From NCBI GenBank assembly GCA_025454395.1, contig JALOOM010000056.1, positions 1 to 56,367 of the forward strand: a DNA stretch of 56,367 nucleotides. Reading direction: 5' to 3'. Position numbers and translations under genes: made by a program. This DNA comes from Elainella sp. Prado103 (GTDB lineage: Bacteria > Cyanobacteriota > Cyanobacteriia > Elainellales > Elainellaceae). A model generated the notes under the pieces. That model was not told the DNA's origin, ran no database searches, and saw nothing but the letters and a program-made list of their open reading frames with translations. This document shows, piece by piece, positions 27,033-35,761 of this stretch; within the stretch, counting starts at the first letter, position 1; each line of letters begins with the position of its first letter.

Positions 27033-27626
27033 ATGGGCCACCATCTTAAGAAAAAACTCAATCAGCTCATTAGCATCGTCGAGCACCTGGCAATGCAAGC
27101 ACATCAGATCGGTGGCCAGATGCAGCAGATCAATGAACGGCTCGATCGCACTTGCAACACCCTAGAGCAGCTTGCCAGCAGCATACCGGCAAACCCTGCC
27201 GATCCGGATCCTCTCACCTCTAATGCATCGACTCATTGGGATTTGCAACTGAACCAGCTCGCTGCCGCCGTACAGTCCCTCAACTATCGAGTCAGTGAAC
27301 TAGAACAGCAACTTCTCAGCGCTAAAGTTCCTTTGTCTGCGGATTCAATCTCTCAGGGCTCGGCTTCTGAGGAGACAATGGCTGAGGACTCAACTGAGAT
27401 GGCCGAACCGGGAATCACGGCAACGGCAACCCCCGATACTGCCCCAACAGCCACAGCCACAGCCACTCCCACCATTGTGACATCGGAGATATCGGTATCC
27501 GAGATCTCCGTGGCAATTTCCAGCCCTTATTCAGGCGTTGATCCCGATTGGGAAGAAGACGAAATTGAAGACGAACCGGACGAAATTCTCTGGGATTTTT
27601 TGGAACCAGAGCAGCGATTGGGTTGA
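27033..27626 (+). CDS. Coiled-coil protein with acidic tail, unknown function
   Basis: A 197-residue soluble protein with a good GAGGAGG ribosome binding site. Residues 3-55 form a basic then heptad-patterned helix (LKKKLNQLISIVEHLAM, QMQQINERLDRTCNTLEQL). A second heptad helix runs about 70-98 (LNQLAAAVQSLNYRVSELEQQ). A Thr/Ala/Glu-rich disordered region follows, and an acidic end EEDEIEDEPDEILWDFLEPE. It follows the CHAT-CHASE2 gene by 141 bases. It could be a partner or substrate of the protease; this is conjecture from position only. No domain recognised. Confidence 0.65.
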   Translation: MGHHLKKKLNQLISIVEHLAMQAHQIGGQMQQINERLDRTCNTLEQLASSIPANPADPDPLTSNASTHWDLQLNQLAAAVQSLNYRVSELEQQLLSAKVPLSADSISQGSASEETMAEDSTEMAEPGITATATPDTAPTATATATPTIVTSEISVSEISVAISSPYSGVDPDWEEDEIEDEPDEILWDFLEPEQRLG

Positions 27627-27757
27627 TTCCCCTTGGGTTGTAGCTCTTGTTCCCAAGTGCCACCCTCCGGAAGATAGGATCTGATGTCTCCCTTCAGTGG
27701 GTTTAACCGCCAGTTGCAAGTTGCTAGTTTGCAAGAGTGCATTTGGGAGAATTCTTT

Positions 27758-28234
27758 ATGTCTACAATTACGACCAACTCTGCTCCAGAACTGGTTCGTG
27801 CTTTTCAAGCTTTAGAAGTCGATCAACAATTGGCTTTGTTCTATTTCATCTACAAAGAGATGGGTAATTCGGTGACTCCGGCAGCTCCAGCAGCAAGCAC
27901 CGTTTCTCCAGAAATTGCTGAAGGTTTGTTTAATCAAATTAAGGAACTGTCCCATGAAGAGCAACTTCAACTCCAGCGGGAGCTAATCAATCGCCAAGAT
28001 AATCAACTGACCCGGCAGTACGGTGCCCTGAGTGATACCACTAAACTATTAGTCTGGTACTACCTGGCTCAAGGTATGGATAATGGTACGATCATACCGA
28101 TGCCTGCTGACTATCAATTAGTAGAAGCAGCAGAACAACTTATGAGCCAAATCAAATCCCTAGATTTTGAACAACAAATTACCTTATTCCGGGATATTGT
28201 TGCACCTATGGGCGTAGATTCAACGCAAGGCTAA
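27758..28234 (+). CDS. hcp: Helical carotenoid protein (OCP N-terminal domain homolog)
   Basis: A 158-residue all-helical protein equal to the N-terminal half of orange carotenoid protein. HCPs bind a ketocarotenoid and quench singlet oxygen or phycobilisome excitation. Residues that line the carotenoid tunnel or the domain interface in OCP are matched: Tyr32 in FIYKEMG (OCP Tyr44), Trp100 in LLVWYYLAQGMDNG (OCP Trp110) and Arg145 in LFRDIV (OCP Arg155). The ATG at 27758 has GGGAGA 7 bases upstream. No C-terminal-domain homolog or full OCP lies in the window. It is 131 bases after the coiled-coil gene, so it may or may not share its transcript. Confidence 0.88.
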   Translation: MSTITTNSAPELVRAFQALEVDQQLALFYFIYKEMGNSVTPAAPAASTVSPEIAEGLFNQIKELSHEEQLQLQRELINRQDNQLTRQYGALSDTTKLLVWYYLAQGMDNGTIIPMPADYQLVEAAEQLMSQIKSLDFEQQITLFRDIVAPMGVDSTQG

Positions 28235-28393
28235 TTCTGAACAACGGTGGAGTTATGGGAATAGAATGACAAATGTAGAAGGGTGAGTGCAGAATAGTAG
28301 ACGTAGAAAAACAGTACCGCCTCTATCATTTTCCCATCTCTCCACTAAACGATCGCTCTACCGTTCATCATTGCTTCTCTCTTAGGTTGCCGA

Positions 28394-31300
28394 TTAATTC
28401 GCTGTGCGCCGTTGCAATTCGATGATCACCGCAATCAAGTGGCTGGGGTCTACAGGTTTTGACAAATGATGCTGAAAGCCTGCTTCGATCGCTTGTTTGG
28501 CATTATATTCCCCAGCATAGGCAGTGAGCGCAATTGCCGGTAGTTGCTGGGCAGTTATTTGAGCACGAATTTGCTGGAGCAATTGATAGCCGTCAGTTTC
28601 GGGCATGGCAATATCACTGATCAATAGATCGGGTTGCTGGCTCAGTTTCTCCAGCGTTTCTGCCGCGGAGGCGACTGTAATCACCTCTGCACCTGCCTGA
28701 GCCAACACAAATGCCAGATACTCTCTGGAATCAACTTCATCATCGACAATCAAAATTCGATGATTGACCAGCGGATATGCCTCATTGATGGTATCCAGAC
28801 GGCAGAAGGGTGCCTCGATCGAGGTATTGGGTGATCTGAGTAAGGGCAGCCGCAGCCGAAATGTTGCCCCTTGATCCAGACCTGGACTTTCGGCCTGTAC
28901 GGTGCCTCCATGCAGTTCAACCACCTGCCGAACGATCGCCAATCCTAAGCCTAACCCTCCAAACTGGCGAGTGGTTGTACTATCGGCTTGACGAAAATAA
29001 TCAAATACATACGGTAAAAATTCGGGTGGAATACCGCGACCATTATCCTGTACCGTGATTTGAAGCATCTCCTCAACTTGATGCAAACGACTAGAATCCG
29101 ATCGATTAGAAAATCTCCCGCGAGCTAGCAAACTAGGTGGTCGGTAACTGTGTAACTCAACGGGTGAATTCACCTCCAAATTAGAGGGCCGATTGCTCGG
29201 ATGGGGTGCTGGGGGTTGCCAAGGATGATGTTGAATAGGACTACTGGAACGGGAAGGCCATTCGATCGATAGTTTCTCTAAAACCAGCTTGATTTCTCCA
29301 CCTTGATGCGTAAATTTAGCAGCATTGGATAATAAATTCCAGATGGCTTGCTGAAGCCGTGACGCATCCCCCAAGGTGGTAAATTGCAACGATTGATCGA
29401 ACCCCTGAAGCTGCATCAAATCAACCTGAAAGGGATCGATCGTCTGTTTTCCTTGGTGCGGATCGATCAAAATTAACTGGAGCTGAAGGGATTTGGCCTC
29501 AATCGCAAGTCGGACAGTTTCGATCGCGGCTGCCACCACAGAAACGAGATGAACAGGAGCAATTTCTAGACTGAGCTTACCTTGTAAAATCCGCGATACA
29601 TCCAGCAAATCTTCAATCAATTGAGCTTGTAAACGGGCATTCCGCTCGATTGTTGCCAAAGCTTCCTGGGTTTTTTCCGGCGAGAAGGCACGAGTTTGCA
29701 GGAGCCGTGACCACCCTAAGATGGGGTTGAGTGGGGAGCGAAGTTCATGGGAGAGGACAGCCAAAAACTCATCTTTGATCCGGTTAGCCTGCTGAGAAAC
29801 GCGGTAAAGCCGAGCATTGTCAAGGGTCATGGCCGTTTGTTCAGCTAAACTGCTGAGCAGGTCTTGTTCAACCTGGGTATAACACCGTTCTGAAGCTTGA
29901 GTCATACCGAAGGTTAGCAGCCCCAAGCACCGCTCCTGGACGACAAGGGGCGCGATGACGAGCGATCGAAGTTGTAACTCGCGCAGAAATTGTCTATGAC
30001 TGGGATCGATGGCTAAGGTATCTAGCCATGAGTCTAGCTGTTCGGTAATGCGTAGAGGTTCACCTGATCCCCATTGCCGCAGAGGATGATCAGTCCACCA
30101 GTGAGGCGAAAATTGGTGAATTTGGGCGAAAGATTGGGCTTGTTGCGGATCATGATGTTGCCAGGCGACGCATTGCCAACCCCCATCTTGCAGCAAATCA
30201 AAAAAGCAACAATCCGCCAGAATGGGCACTGCTAATTTGGCAATTCCTGCTAGCATTGCCGTTTCGTCATTGGTGGTTGTGAGGATTGAACCGACATCGG
30301 CTAAAAATTGCTGAAGTTGTTCATCTCGTTTGCGTTCCGTAATTTCTTTGACTGTGATGTTGATGCCCAGAACCTGCTCGCTAGCATCTTTCAGCGGGTA
30401 GTAATTAACTAACCAGGTTCGTAAGCGTCCAGGTTGAGCGGGTGTTTTCCCCTGTAACTCCACATTGTGGATTGGTAAGCCAGATTGCAAAACCTCCTCA
30501 AAATAGGGCATTTGAGCATCGGCTAAATCAGGAAAGAGATCGGTGATCTTTTTACCCAGATGCCCAGCAGCAGCAAGACCATTGATTTCGGCTAGATGTT
30601 GATTCACCCGGACAAAACGTAATTCTGGATCGAGAAAGCAGAGCCCGATCGGTGCGGTGGTATAAATGGCTTCAATTTCGGCCAACTGTTGTTTGGCGAT
30701 CGCCTGACTACAATGCAAATCGGCTTCAGCCTGTTTTCGAGCGGTGATATCCGTTGAGTAGCCAATCATCCGAATCGGCTTCTGCTGTTCATCGCGAACC
30801 AGAGACAAGGACAGCAAGGCATCCATCATTTCGCCCGATTTACGCTGCATTTGGATCTCGGTTTCATGCTCGCCCTGAGCCAACATAGGCTCAATTGCCT
30901 GCTGCAATGCTTCTTGCATCGCTGGGGTAGGGTATAGTAGGGTGATAGGCTGACCGATCGCCTCTTCGGTCTGATAGCCAAACAATCGAACTGCACCTTG
31001 ATTCCAGCTCGTGATGCAGCCTTGCAGATCAGTTGCAATGACTGAATCATGAATTTGATCAATAATTTGGGCCTGTTCGCGTAAGGTTGCTTCTGTGCGC
31101 TTGCGATCGGTAATGTCTTGCACCATAACATTGATCCCGATCACCTGTTCGGATAGATCTTTGACAGGATAGTAACTGCCCAACCAATCTCGCTCTTCAG
31201 TACAACCCGGAGACTGGGCCCGAAACTCATAATTTAACAAAGGCTGACCTGATTGGAGAACAGTTTGTAGAATTGTGACGATGTAATCTGCAAAGTCTGG

Positions 31301-31579
31301 AACGACTTCATAAATGGTACGTCCAATATGTTCAGCAACAGACACACCATTAAAGGCGGCCATCTGTTCATTGATACGAATGAAGCGAAATTGCGTATCG
31401 TGAAAACAGAGCCCAATTGGTGCAGTCGCGTAGATCAGTTCTAACTCGGCCAGTTGCTGACGATAAAAATCCCAATTCGGATCGAAAAATGAATAAAGGG
31501 AGTCGGCAGCAGGAGTCACAGGTGCCTCAGCACGAGATAAGGGAAGGAGATCATCTTGCATTAGTGAACCAAGCGACAA
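28394..31579 (-). CDS. PAS/GAF hybrid sensor histidine kinase
   Basis: A 1061-residue cytoplasmic sensor kinase. In order: three PAS-PAC modules (about 45-160, 165-285, 295-415; each ending in an (I)TERKR- or ITDRKR-type boundary), a GAF domain (about 430-580), a HisKA dimerisation helix with phospho-acceptor His611 in LSHELRSP, a split HATPase domain (N box LSNAAKF, G boxes NGRGIP and GLGLGLA) with an unusually long Ser/Pro-rich insert between the N and G boxes, and a C-terminal receiver with phospho-acceptor Asp989 in ISDIAMPE. No membrane segment. It converges with the carotenoid protein gene. Partner output regulator is not apparent. Confidence 0.93.
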   Translation of the reverse strand: MSLGSLMQDDLLPLSRAEAPVTPAADSLYSFFDPNWDFYRQQLAELELIYATAPIGLCFHDTQFRFIRINEQMAAFNGVSVAEHIGRTIYEVVPDFADYIVTILQTVLQSGQPLLNYEFRAQSPGCTEERDWLGSYYPVKDLSEQVIGINVMVQDITDRKRTEATLREQAQIIDQIHDSVIATDLQGCITSWNQGAVRLFGYQTEEAIGQPITLLYPTPAMQEALQQAIEPMLAQGEHETEIQMQRKSGEMMDALLSLSLVRDEQQKPIRMIGYSTDITARKQAEADLHCSQAIAKQQLAEIEAIYTTAPIGLCFLDPELRFVRVNQHLAEINGLAAAGHLGKKITDLFPDLADAQMPYFEEVLQSGLPIHNVELQGKTPAQPGRLRTWLVNYYPLKDASEQVLGINITVKEITERKRDEQLQQFLADVGSILTTTNDETAMLAGIAKLAVPILADCCFFDLLQDGGWQCVAWQHHDPQQAQSFAQIHQFSPHWWTDHPLRQWGSGEPLRITEQLDSWLDTLAIDPSHRQFLRELQLRSLVIAPLVVQERCLGLLTFGMTQASERCYTQVEQDLLSSLAEQTAMTLDNARLYRVSQQANRIKDEFLAVLSHELRSPLNPILGWSRLLQTRAFSPEKTQEALATIERNARLQAQLIEDLLDVSRILQGKLSLEIAPVHLVSVVAAAIETVRLAIEAKSLQLQLILIDPHQGKQTIDPFQVDLMQLQGFDQSLQFTTLGDASRLQQAIWNLLSNAAKFTHQGGEIKLVLEKLSIEWPSRSSSPIQHHPWQPPAPHPSNRPSNLEVNSPVELHSYRPPSLLARGRFSNRSDSSRLHQVEEMLQITVQDNGRGIPPEFLPYVFDYFRQADSTTTRQFGGLGLGLAIVRQVVELHGGTVQAESPGLDQGATFRLRLPLLRSPNTSIEAPFCRLDTINEAYPLVNHRILIVDDEVDSREYLAFVLAQAGAEVITVASAAETLEKLSQQPDLLISDIAMPETDGYQLLQQIRAQITAQQLPAIALTAYAGEYNAKQAIEAGFQHHLSKPVDPSHLIAVIIELQRRTAN

Positions 31580-31962
31580 CGAAGCAAGTGTTCAGGAAGA
31601 TAGGTCGCACAGAAACGAGGGCAGATTAACAGAATTCAAATTATTCTTGAATGAATGCTGATTGATCAAGTTGATCCAGATCTAAAAAATGATGAAAACT
31701 GAAAGGCGATCAAAAGTTGGTTATAGCAGCATAGCGCGATCCATCTCCTCAGACATCTCACCTCAGAGAGATTTTCTACCAATGCGCCAGCCAATCAGCA
31801 GGTGTAATTGATTATTAGATTGATCATTAGATTGATCATTAGGTAGACCATCATGGGAGCATTTCATTTCTGCGGTTGGAGCGCCTAGGGCAACGCAGGC
31901 AAGATACCCACCCGCCGAGCAGGCTCATCAGTTGTTTAAGAATCACATGCCTATCATAGGGT
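31580..31962. other. 383-base gap between kinase and mobA
   Basis: Holds a tandem repeat (TTAGATTGATCA twice plus four bases, 31815-31842). Otherwise no gene or fold recognised. It contains the promoter region of the kinase. Confidence 0.6.
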
Positions 31963-32586
31963 TCAGAAAGTATGCTGTAGACGATCGAAATCGGCTGGTG
32001 TGTTACAGTTAACCAGCATGGTCGGATCGGCTAAGGGCAGCTCTTGAACCATTTGAGTGTCAAGCCAGCGTTGGAAGGATCGGCCGCCTCGTTGGCTAAA
32101 GTCAATCAGGGAAGATAAAGCCTGCTGGCGATAAAAGCCACAGAGCGGTTCCCACCATCCTTGAGGATTGCGAGGTAAAAGAGCAACGGTTTCTGGAGCT
32201 GCTTCAGGAAGGTGAGCAATCCAGTCTTGCAATACTTCTGCTTGGAGTCGAGGCAGATCGCAGGCTAGCAATAAGCTCCAATCACTCTGAATGATCTTTA
32301 AACCTTGAATGAAGCCCATCATTGGGCCTTGGGGTTCGCCTTCCAAGAGAGATTCAGATATCCATTGGATGGGGAATTCTAAATCAGGAAACAACGATCG
32401 ATAAAGCTCACTCCAAGCAGAAACTACACAAACCTGCTCCGTACATCGACTTGCCACCTGACAGACACGCAATAACAAGGGCACGCCTTCAAAGGGTAGC
32501 AAGGCTTTATCTTGCCCCATACGCGAACTGAGACCACCTGCTAAGACAATGGCATGAACGGATGGATGATTTAAGCTCAGGTGCAT
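31963..32586 (-). CDS. mobA: Molybdenum cofactor guanylyltransferase
   Basis: A 207-residue nucleotidyltransferase that transfers GMP to molybdopterin, giving the MGD cofactor used by enzymes such as nitrate reductase. The nucleotide-binding N-terminus IVLAGGLSSRMGQDKALLP is exact for the family, and LLACDLPRL near residue 107 carries the metal-binding Asp. Length is normal. It is divergent from def. No other molybdopterin genes are in the window. Confidence 0.9.
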   Translation of the reverse strand: MHLSLNHPSVHAIVLAGGLSSRMGQDKALLPFEGVPLLLRVCQVASRCTEQVCVVSAWSELYRSLFPDLEFPIQWISESLLEGEPQGPMMGFIQGLKIIQSDWSLLLACDLPRLQAEVLQDWIAHLPEAAPETVALLPRNPQGWWEPLCGFYRQQALSSLIDFSQRGGRSFQRWLDTQMVQELPLADPTMLVNCNTPADFDRLQHTF

Positions 32587-32677
32587 TTTCCTTAATTCCT
32601 CAGAATTAGAACCTCTAAGCTATAATTCAGCGCGGATTCGCAAGTCAGCTTTGGGCGATCGGCGATCGATTTCGGGT

Positions 32678-32713
32678 AACTGACTCTAAGCAACTGACTC
32701 TAAGCAACTGACT
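32678..32713. repeat. Tandem AACTGACTCTAAGC units
   Basis: Two perfect 14-base copies and a partial third in the mobA-def intergenic region. Confidence 0.9.
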
Positions 32714-32823
32714 TTGGGGCATCAACAGGGCAGTAGTGCAAATATTCGCCCTAAGGGATACAGCCTGACAGGAAAAGACAGGCTAAATTAAGCATAGCGG
32801 CTGAATGTGATAGGAGGTTTATC

Positions 32824-33366
32824 ATGTCGGAACAATTAGTGATCGCTCAGCTAGGCGATCCAGTTTTACGGCAAGTGGCTCGACCCATCGATAACATTCA
32901 AGATGACACTATTCAGCGCTTGATTGATGATCTCCTGGAAATATTGATCGCCTCGAATGGGGTTGGCATCGCGGCTCCCCAGGTTGGGGTTGCTTATCAA
33001 TTGTTAATTGTGGCTTCCCGTCCCAATCTGCGCTATCCCCATGCCCCGAAGATGGAGCCGACCGCAATGATTAACCCCCAAATTCTCAGCCACTCTGGAG
33101 AAGTGGTAGAAGATTGGGAAGGGTGTTTGAGTGTTCCGGGCATTCGAGGCTTAGTCCCACGTTATCGCCTGATCGAAATTGCCTACACAAACCGCCAAGG
33201 ACAATTGGTAGAGCAACGACTTGAGGACTTTGTGGCACGCATTTTTCAGCATGAATATGACCACCTGAAAGGAATGGTTTTTCTCGATCGACTCAAAAAT
33301 GTCAGAAACATTATTACCGATCAGGAATATCTGAGCCGGATGGTGCCGACTCAAGTTTTGGCCTAG
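32824..33366 (+). CDS. def: Peptide deformylase
   Basis: A 180-residue metalloenzyme removing the formyl group from new proteins. The three deformylase motifs are intact: GVGIAAPQVG near residue 48, EGCLSVPG near 99 (metal-binding Cys) and QHEYDHLKG near 142 (HEXXH metal site). An AGGAGG site sits 6-7 bases before the ATG. Monocistronic, divergent from mobA and convergent with the TSUP gene. Confidence 0.95.
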   Translation: MSEQLVIAQLGDPVLRQVARPIDNIQDDTIQRLIDDLLEILIASNGVGIAAPQVGVAYQLLIVASRPNLRYPHAPKMEPTAMINPQILSHSGEVVEDWEGCLSVPGIRGLVPRYRLIEIAYTNRQGQLVEQRLEDFVARIFQHEYDHLKGMVFLDRLKNVRNIITDQEYLSRMVPTQVLA

Positions 33367-33478
33367 CCCCAGGACATTGGCTGAGCCTTGGCTGAGCCGC
33401 ATAACCAATCGCAAATTGCAATTGATCAGAGGTGCTTAAAATGGCTACTCTCCTGGCTGTTCGGCCCAGCCATACCAA

Positions 33479-33516
33479 CTAGATCCCAGCTAGATCCCAA
33501 CTACATCCCAACTGCG
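33479..33516. repeat. Imperfect tandem repeat at the TSUP 3' end
   Basis: CTAGATCCCA(A/G) recurs about three times with drift and runs into the stop codon of the TSUP gene. Confidence 0.6.
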
Positions 33517-34355
33517 ATCCCACGTAGGGTCATGTAAACTGCCAGGACGATCAAAAAGCTACGGAATAGTAAGTTGACTGTGCGATCGGGTAAGCGTGGC
33601 AAGAGGCGAGTCCCGAATTGGGCTCCCAGAACGCCTCCCAGTCCTAAACAGCAACCCGGAATCCATAACACGTTGCCATTCCAGGCATGTTGGAGCAAAC
33701 CCGAGATGGCGATCGCCACAATTGCCCCCAGACTGGTGCGTACTGCTACCTTAATCGCTTCACCCAGAAACAGCATCTGGAGCGGCACCATCACAACCCC
33801 TCCTCCAACTCCAAACAGCCCAGATAACAAGCCTGCCAGTAAGCCAATTCCAGCAGTCGGCATGATCTGCAAGGGGGCGGCGGAACGAGCTGGAGGATCT
33901 ACTGATTGCAGAGTTGACTGCTCCCGTGAATTGATCTCAGGAGCTTTTTGGGAATGATCGGACAAACGATCTGACTGATTCTGAAGTTGTTGACGCAGAT
34001 TCATGAGATAAATGGTGAATAGCAGCAGCCCAGCAAAGGCTAGAGATAACCATCCATCCGGTAACCGATCGCCCAACCAGGCTCCAAACTGGGCTGTACC
34101 GATGCCAAATAAAGCCAACAGCAAGGAAACTCGCCAATTGAGTTGCTTGGCCTTCAGATTTCGCAAACTCCCCGATACCGAACTAAGAAAAACCCCCACC
34201 AAACTGGTTGCAGTCGCTTGCACCAAGGGCACCCCAAACAGAGTTAGAGCGGGCACCATCAGCAACCCCCCCCCGATTCCCAGTAGTCCGGACAGCACGC
34301 CTGTAAAAAGTCCTACACCAATGAGCAATATCCAGCCTAATGGGGTCTCTAGCAT
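33501..34355 (-). CDS. TSUP/TauE-SafE family membrane transporter
   Basis: A 284-residue integral membrane protein with two homologous halves, each starting with the family's glycine-rich motif (GVLSGLLGIGGGLLMVPAL near residue 19 and GLLSGLFGVGGGVVMVPLQ near 178). A cytoplasmic polar loop (about 120-160) separates them; eight or so membrane helices. Relatives export sulfite, sulfoacetate or other organosulfur anions. Substrate is not predictable. It starts 21 bases after the EI24 gene stop, so they likely form one transcript. Confidence 0.88.
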   Translation of the reverse strand: MLETPLGWILLIGVGLFTGVLSGLLGIGGGLLMVPALTLFGVPLVQATATSLVGVFLSSVSGSLRNLKAKQLNWRVSLLLALFGIGTAQFGAWLGDRLPDGWLSLAFAGLLLFTIYLMNLRQQLQNQSDRLSDHSQKAPEINSREQSTLQSVDPPARSAAPLQIMPTAGIGLLAGLLSGLFGVGGGVVMVPLQMLFLGEAIKVAVRTSLGAIVAIAISGLLQHAWNGNVLWIPGCCLGLGGVLGAQFGTRLLPRLPDRTVNLLFRSFLIVLAVYMTLRGIAVGM

Positions 34356-34376
34356 CGATCGCTTCCTGTGAGTGGG

Positions 34377-35465
34377 TCAACGAAAATCTGGGGGATTGGC
34401 CGATGGGGCTGATTTAGGCGAGTCCGGAGCGGGCAACTTTAGATTGGGAGCCACCCGATCGCAGAAAAACAGCGTTCCTGCAGCTACACAGATAGGAATC
34501 GCCAGTAAATTCAACAGGGGCAGACTGACTAAACCTAAGCAGACTAACCCAAAACTGGCACTAGCGGGGAAGGTTCGCCAAATTACCCCCAGTTTTTGGC
34601 GAAATCGCAGCCGTCGTCTCTCTAAGGCACTGTCGAGAAAGTCCAGACAAACCAGGGTTGTCGCTAAACTGATTCCACCGATCGTTCCTACGGCTGTTCC
34701 CAATCCTGGGAAAAAATTTGCGATCAAGAGAGATAGACCGATCCCCAGGGTCATCACTAGCTTTTTGAGTTCATAGAGTAAGGCTCGCCCGATTTCTCGC
34801 ACTGGGTTGATCGCAATGGTTTGTACCTGCCCTGTTTGCAGCAACTCTAATTCTTCGGAAAGCCGCCCATACCAGGGAGAGCCCAGCAGAACTCCAAATT
34901 GCAGCAGCACTAAACCAGTGATCAGCAGTAACAGAATAATCAATATCAGCCGTAATAGCCAGCCGATCACTGCCAAGCCCAATGCGGGGATCTGGTTGAG
35001 CCAATTTGGTAGGGGTGGCAAACTGAAGTTTGTCCAGGTCAATTCTGGCCAATCCGGTAGCCAGTCTGGCCAACTCAGCTCAGTAAACCAGGCTTGCGCC
35101 AGCCCCCACCCAGGCACTGACGGTAAGTGCATGGAAGCAGACTCGACCGGAAACGGGAGCGCTACTGCATTGGTAGGAACAAGAGCAGCAACATCGATCG
35201 ATGCTAAACGAATGGTCTGCCCAATCACCCAATCTTGCAACACCCACATCAGTTGATCGATCGCCCGCCAACCGGCTGTGAGTAAGCCAGCATAGAGGGT
35301 GATGCCAATTAGCACATTCAGCAAAATTGGCCACACCACATAGCGACGCAGTTGAGGCAGCACAATGAATAAACCCAGCGCCTGAAATGGGTAGAAAGCG
35401 CCAATAAACAGCCCAGTTGAATTACGCCACCAAGGAGGTTTGGGGAAAGCGGAGTTTTGACTCAT
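34377..35465 (-). CDS. EI24-domain membrane protein
   Basis: A 362-residue integral membrane protein with an EI24/CysZ-like domain. Hydrophobic helices lie near 23-60, about 165-195, 230-255 and 285-330. The conserved C-terminal segment YELKKLVMTLGIGLSLLIAN and FLDSALERRRLRFRQK is typical of the EI24 group in bacteria. A periplasmic or luminal loop rich in Trp and Pro (95-155) is an added feature. CysZ relatives carry sulfate; being paired with a TSUP gene hints at sulfur-anion transport, which is inference. Confidence 0.75.
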   Translation of the reverse strand: MSQNSAFPKPPWWRNSTGLFIGAFYPFQALGLFIVLPQLRRYVVWPILLNVLIGITLYAGLLTAGWRAIDQLMWVLQDWVIGQTIRLASIDVAALVPTNAVALPFPVESASMHLPSVPGWGLAQAWFTELSWPDWLPDWPELTWTNFSLPPLPNWLNQIPALGLAVIGWLLRLILIILLLLITGLVLLQFGVLLGSPWYGRLSEELELLQTGQVQTIAINPVREIGRALLYELKKLVMTLGIGLSLLIANFFPGLGTAVGTIGGISLATTLVCLDFLDSALERRRLRFRQKLGVIWRTFPASASFGLVCLGLVSLPLLNLLAIPICVAAGTLFFCDRVAPNLKLPAPDSPKSAPSANPPDFR

Positions 35466-35483
35466 AAATCAGGCAAAGTAAAG

Positions 35484-35534
35484 CTGAAGACCAAACAGAA
35501 AACTAAACTGAAAACTAAACTGAAGACCAAACAG
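35484..35534. repeat. Tandem AACTGAAAACTA-type units
   Basis: Three to four imperfect copies of a 12-base A-rich unit just upstream of the EI24 gene start. Confidence 0.65.
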
Positions 35535-35607
35535 TGTATGCTGCAAAACCGACTTCCAGGTGCCATCATGCTATCTTGATCAACAAATCAGGTGAAAGAT
35601 TTATCGG

Positions 35608-35634
35608 GCAGCCCATTCTTGTGGCTGCTTTTTT
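35608..35634 (+). terminator. Strong plus-strand terminator without an upstream gene
   Basis: A GCAGCC/GGCTGC stem with a 9-base loop followed by six T residues. The flanking genes are both on the minus strand, so this terminator would end an unannotated plus-strand transcript, perhaps a small RNA starting upstream near the EI24 promoter. On the minus strand it would lack a T tract. Confidence 0.5.
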
Positions 35635-35662
35635 GTAGTGAGGGCTGGCTTTCCCACACTTA

Positions 35663-35716
35663 AACCCTTGTAGTTTTAGTAACCCTTGTAGTTTTAGTAA
35701 CCCTTGTAGTTTTAGT
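35663..35716. repeat. Three perfect 18-bp tandem copies
   Basis: AACCCTTGTAGTTTTAGT is repeated three times without mismatch in the spacer before the DUF4349 gene's 3' end. Confidence 0.97.
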
Positions 35717-35761
35717 CTGGTGCTAAGGTCATCTTGCATCAGCCGCTGCCCGATCGATCCA

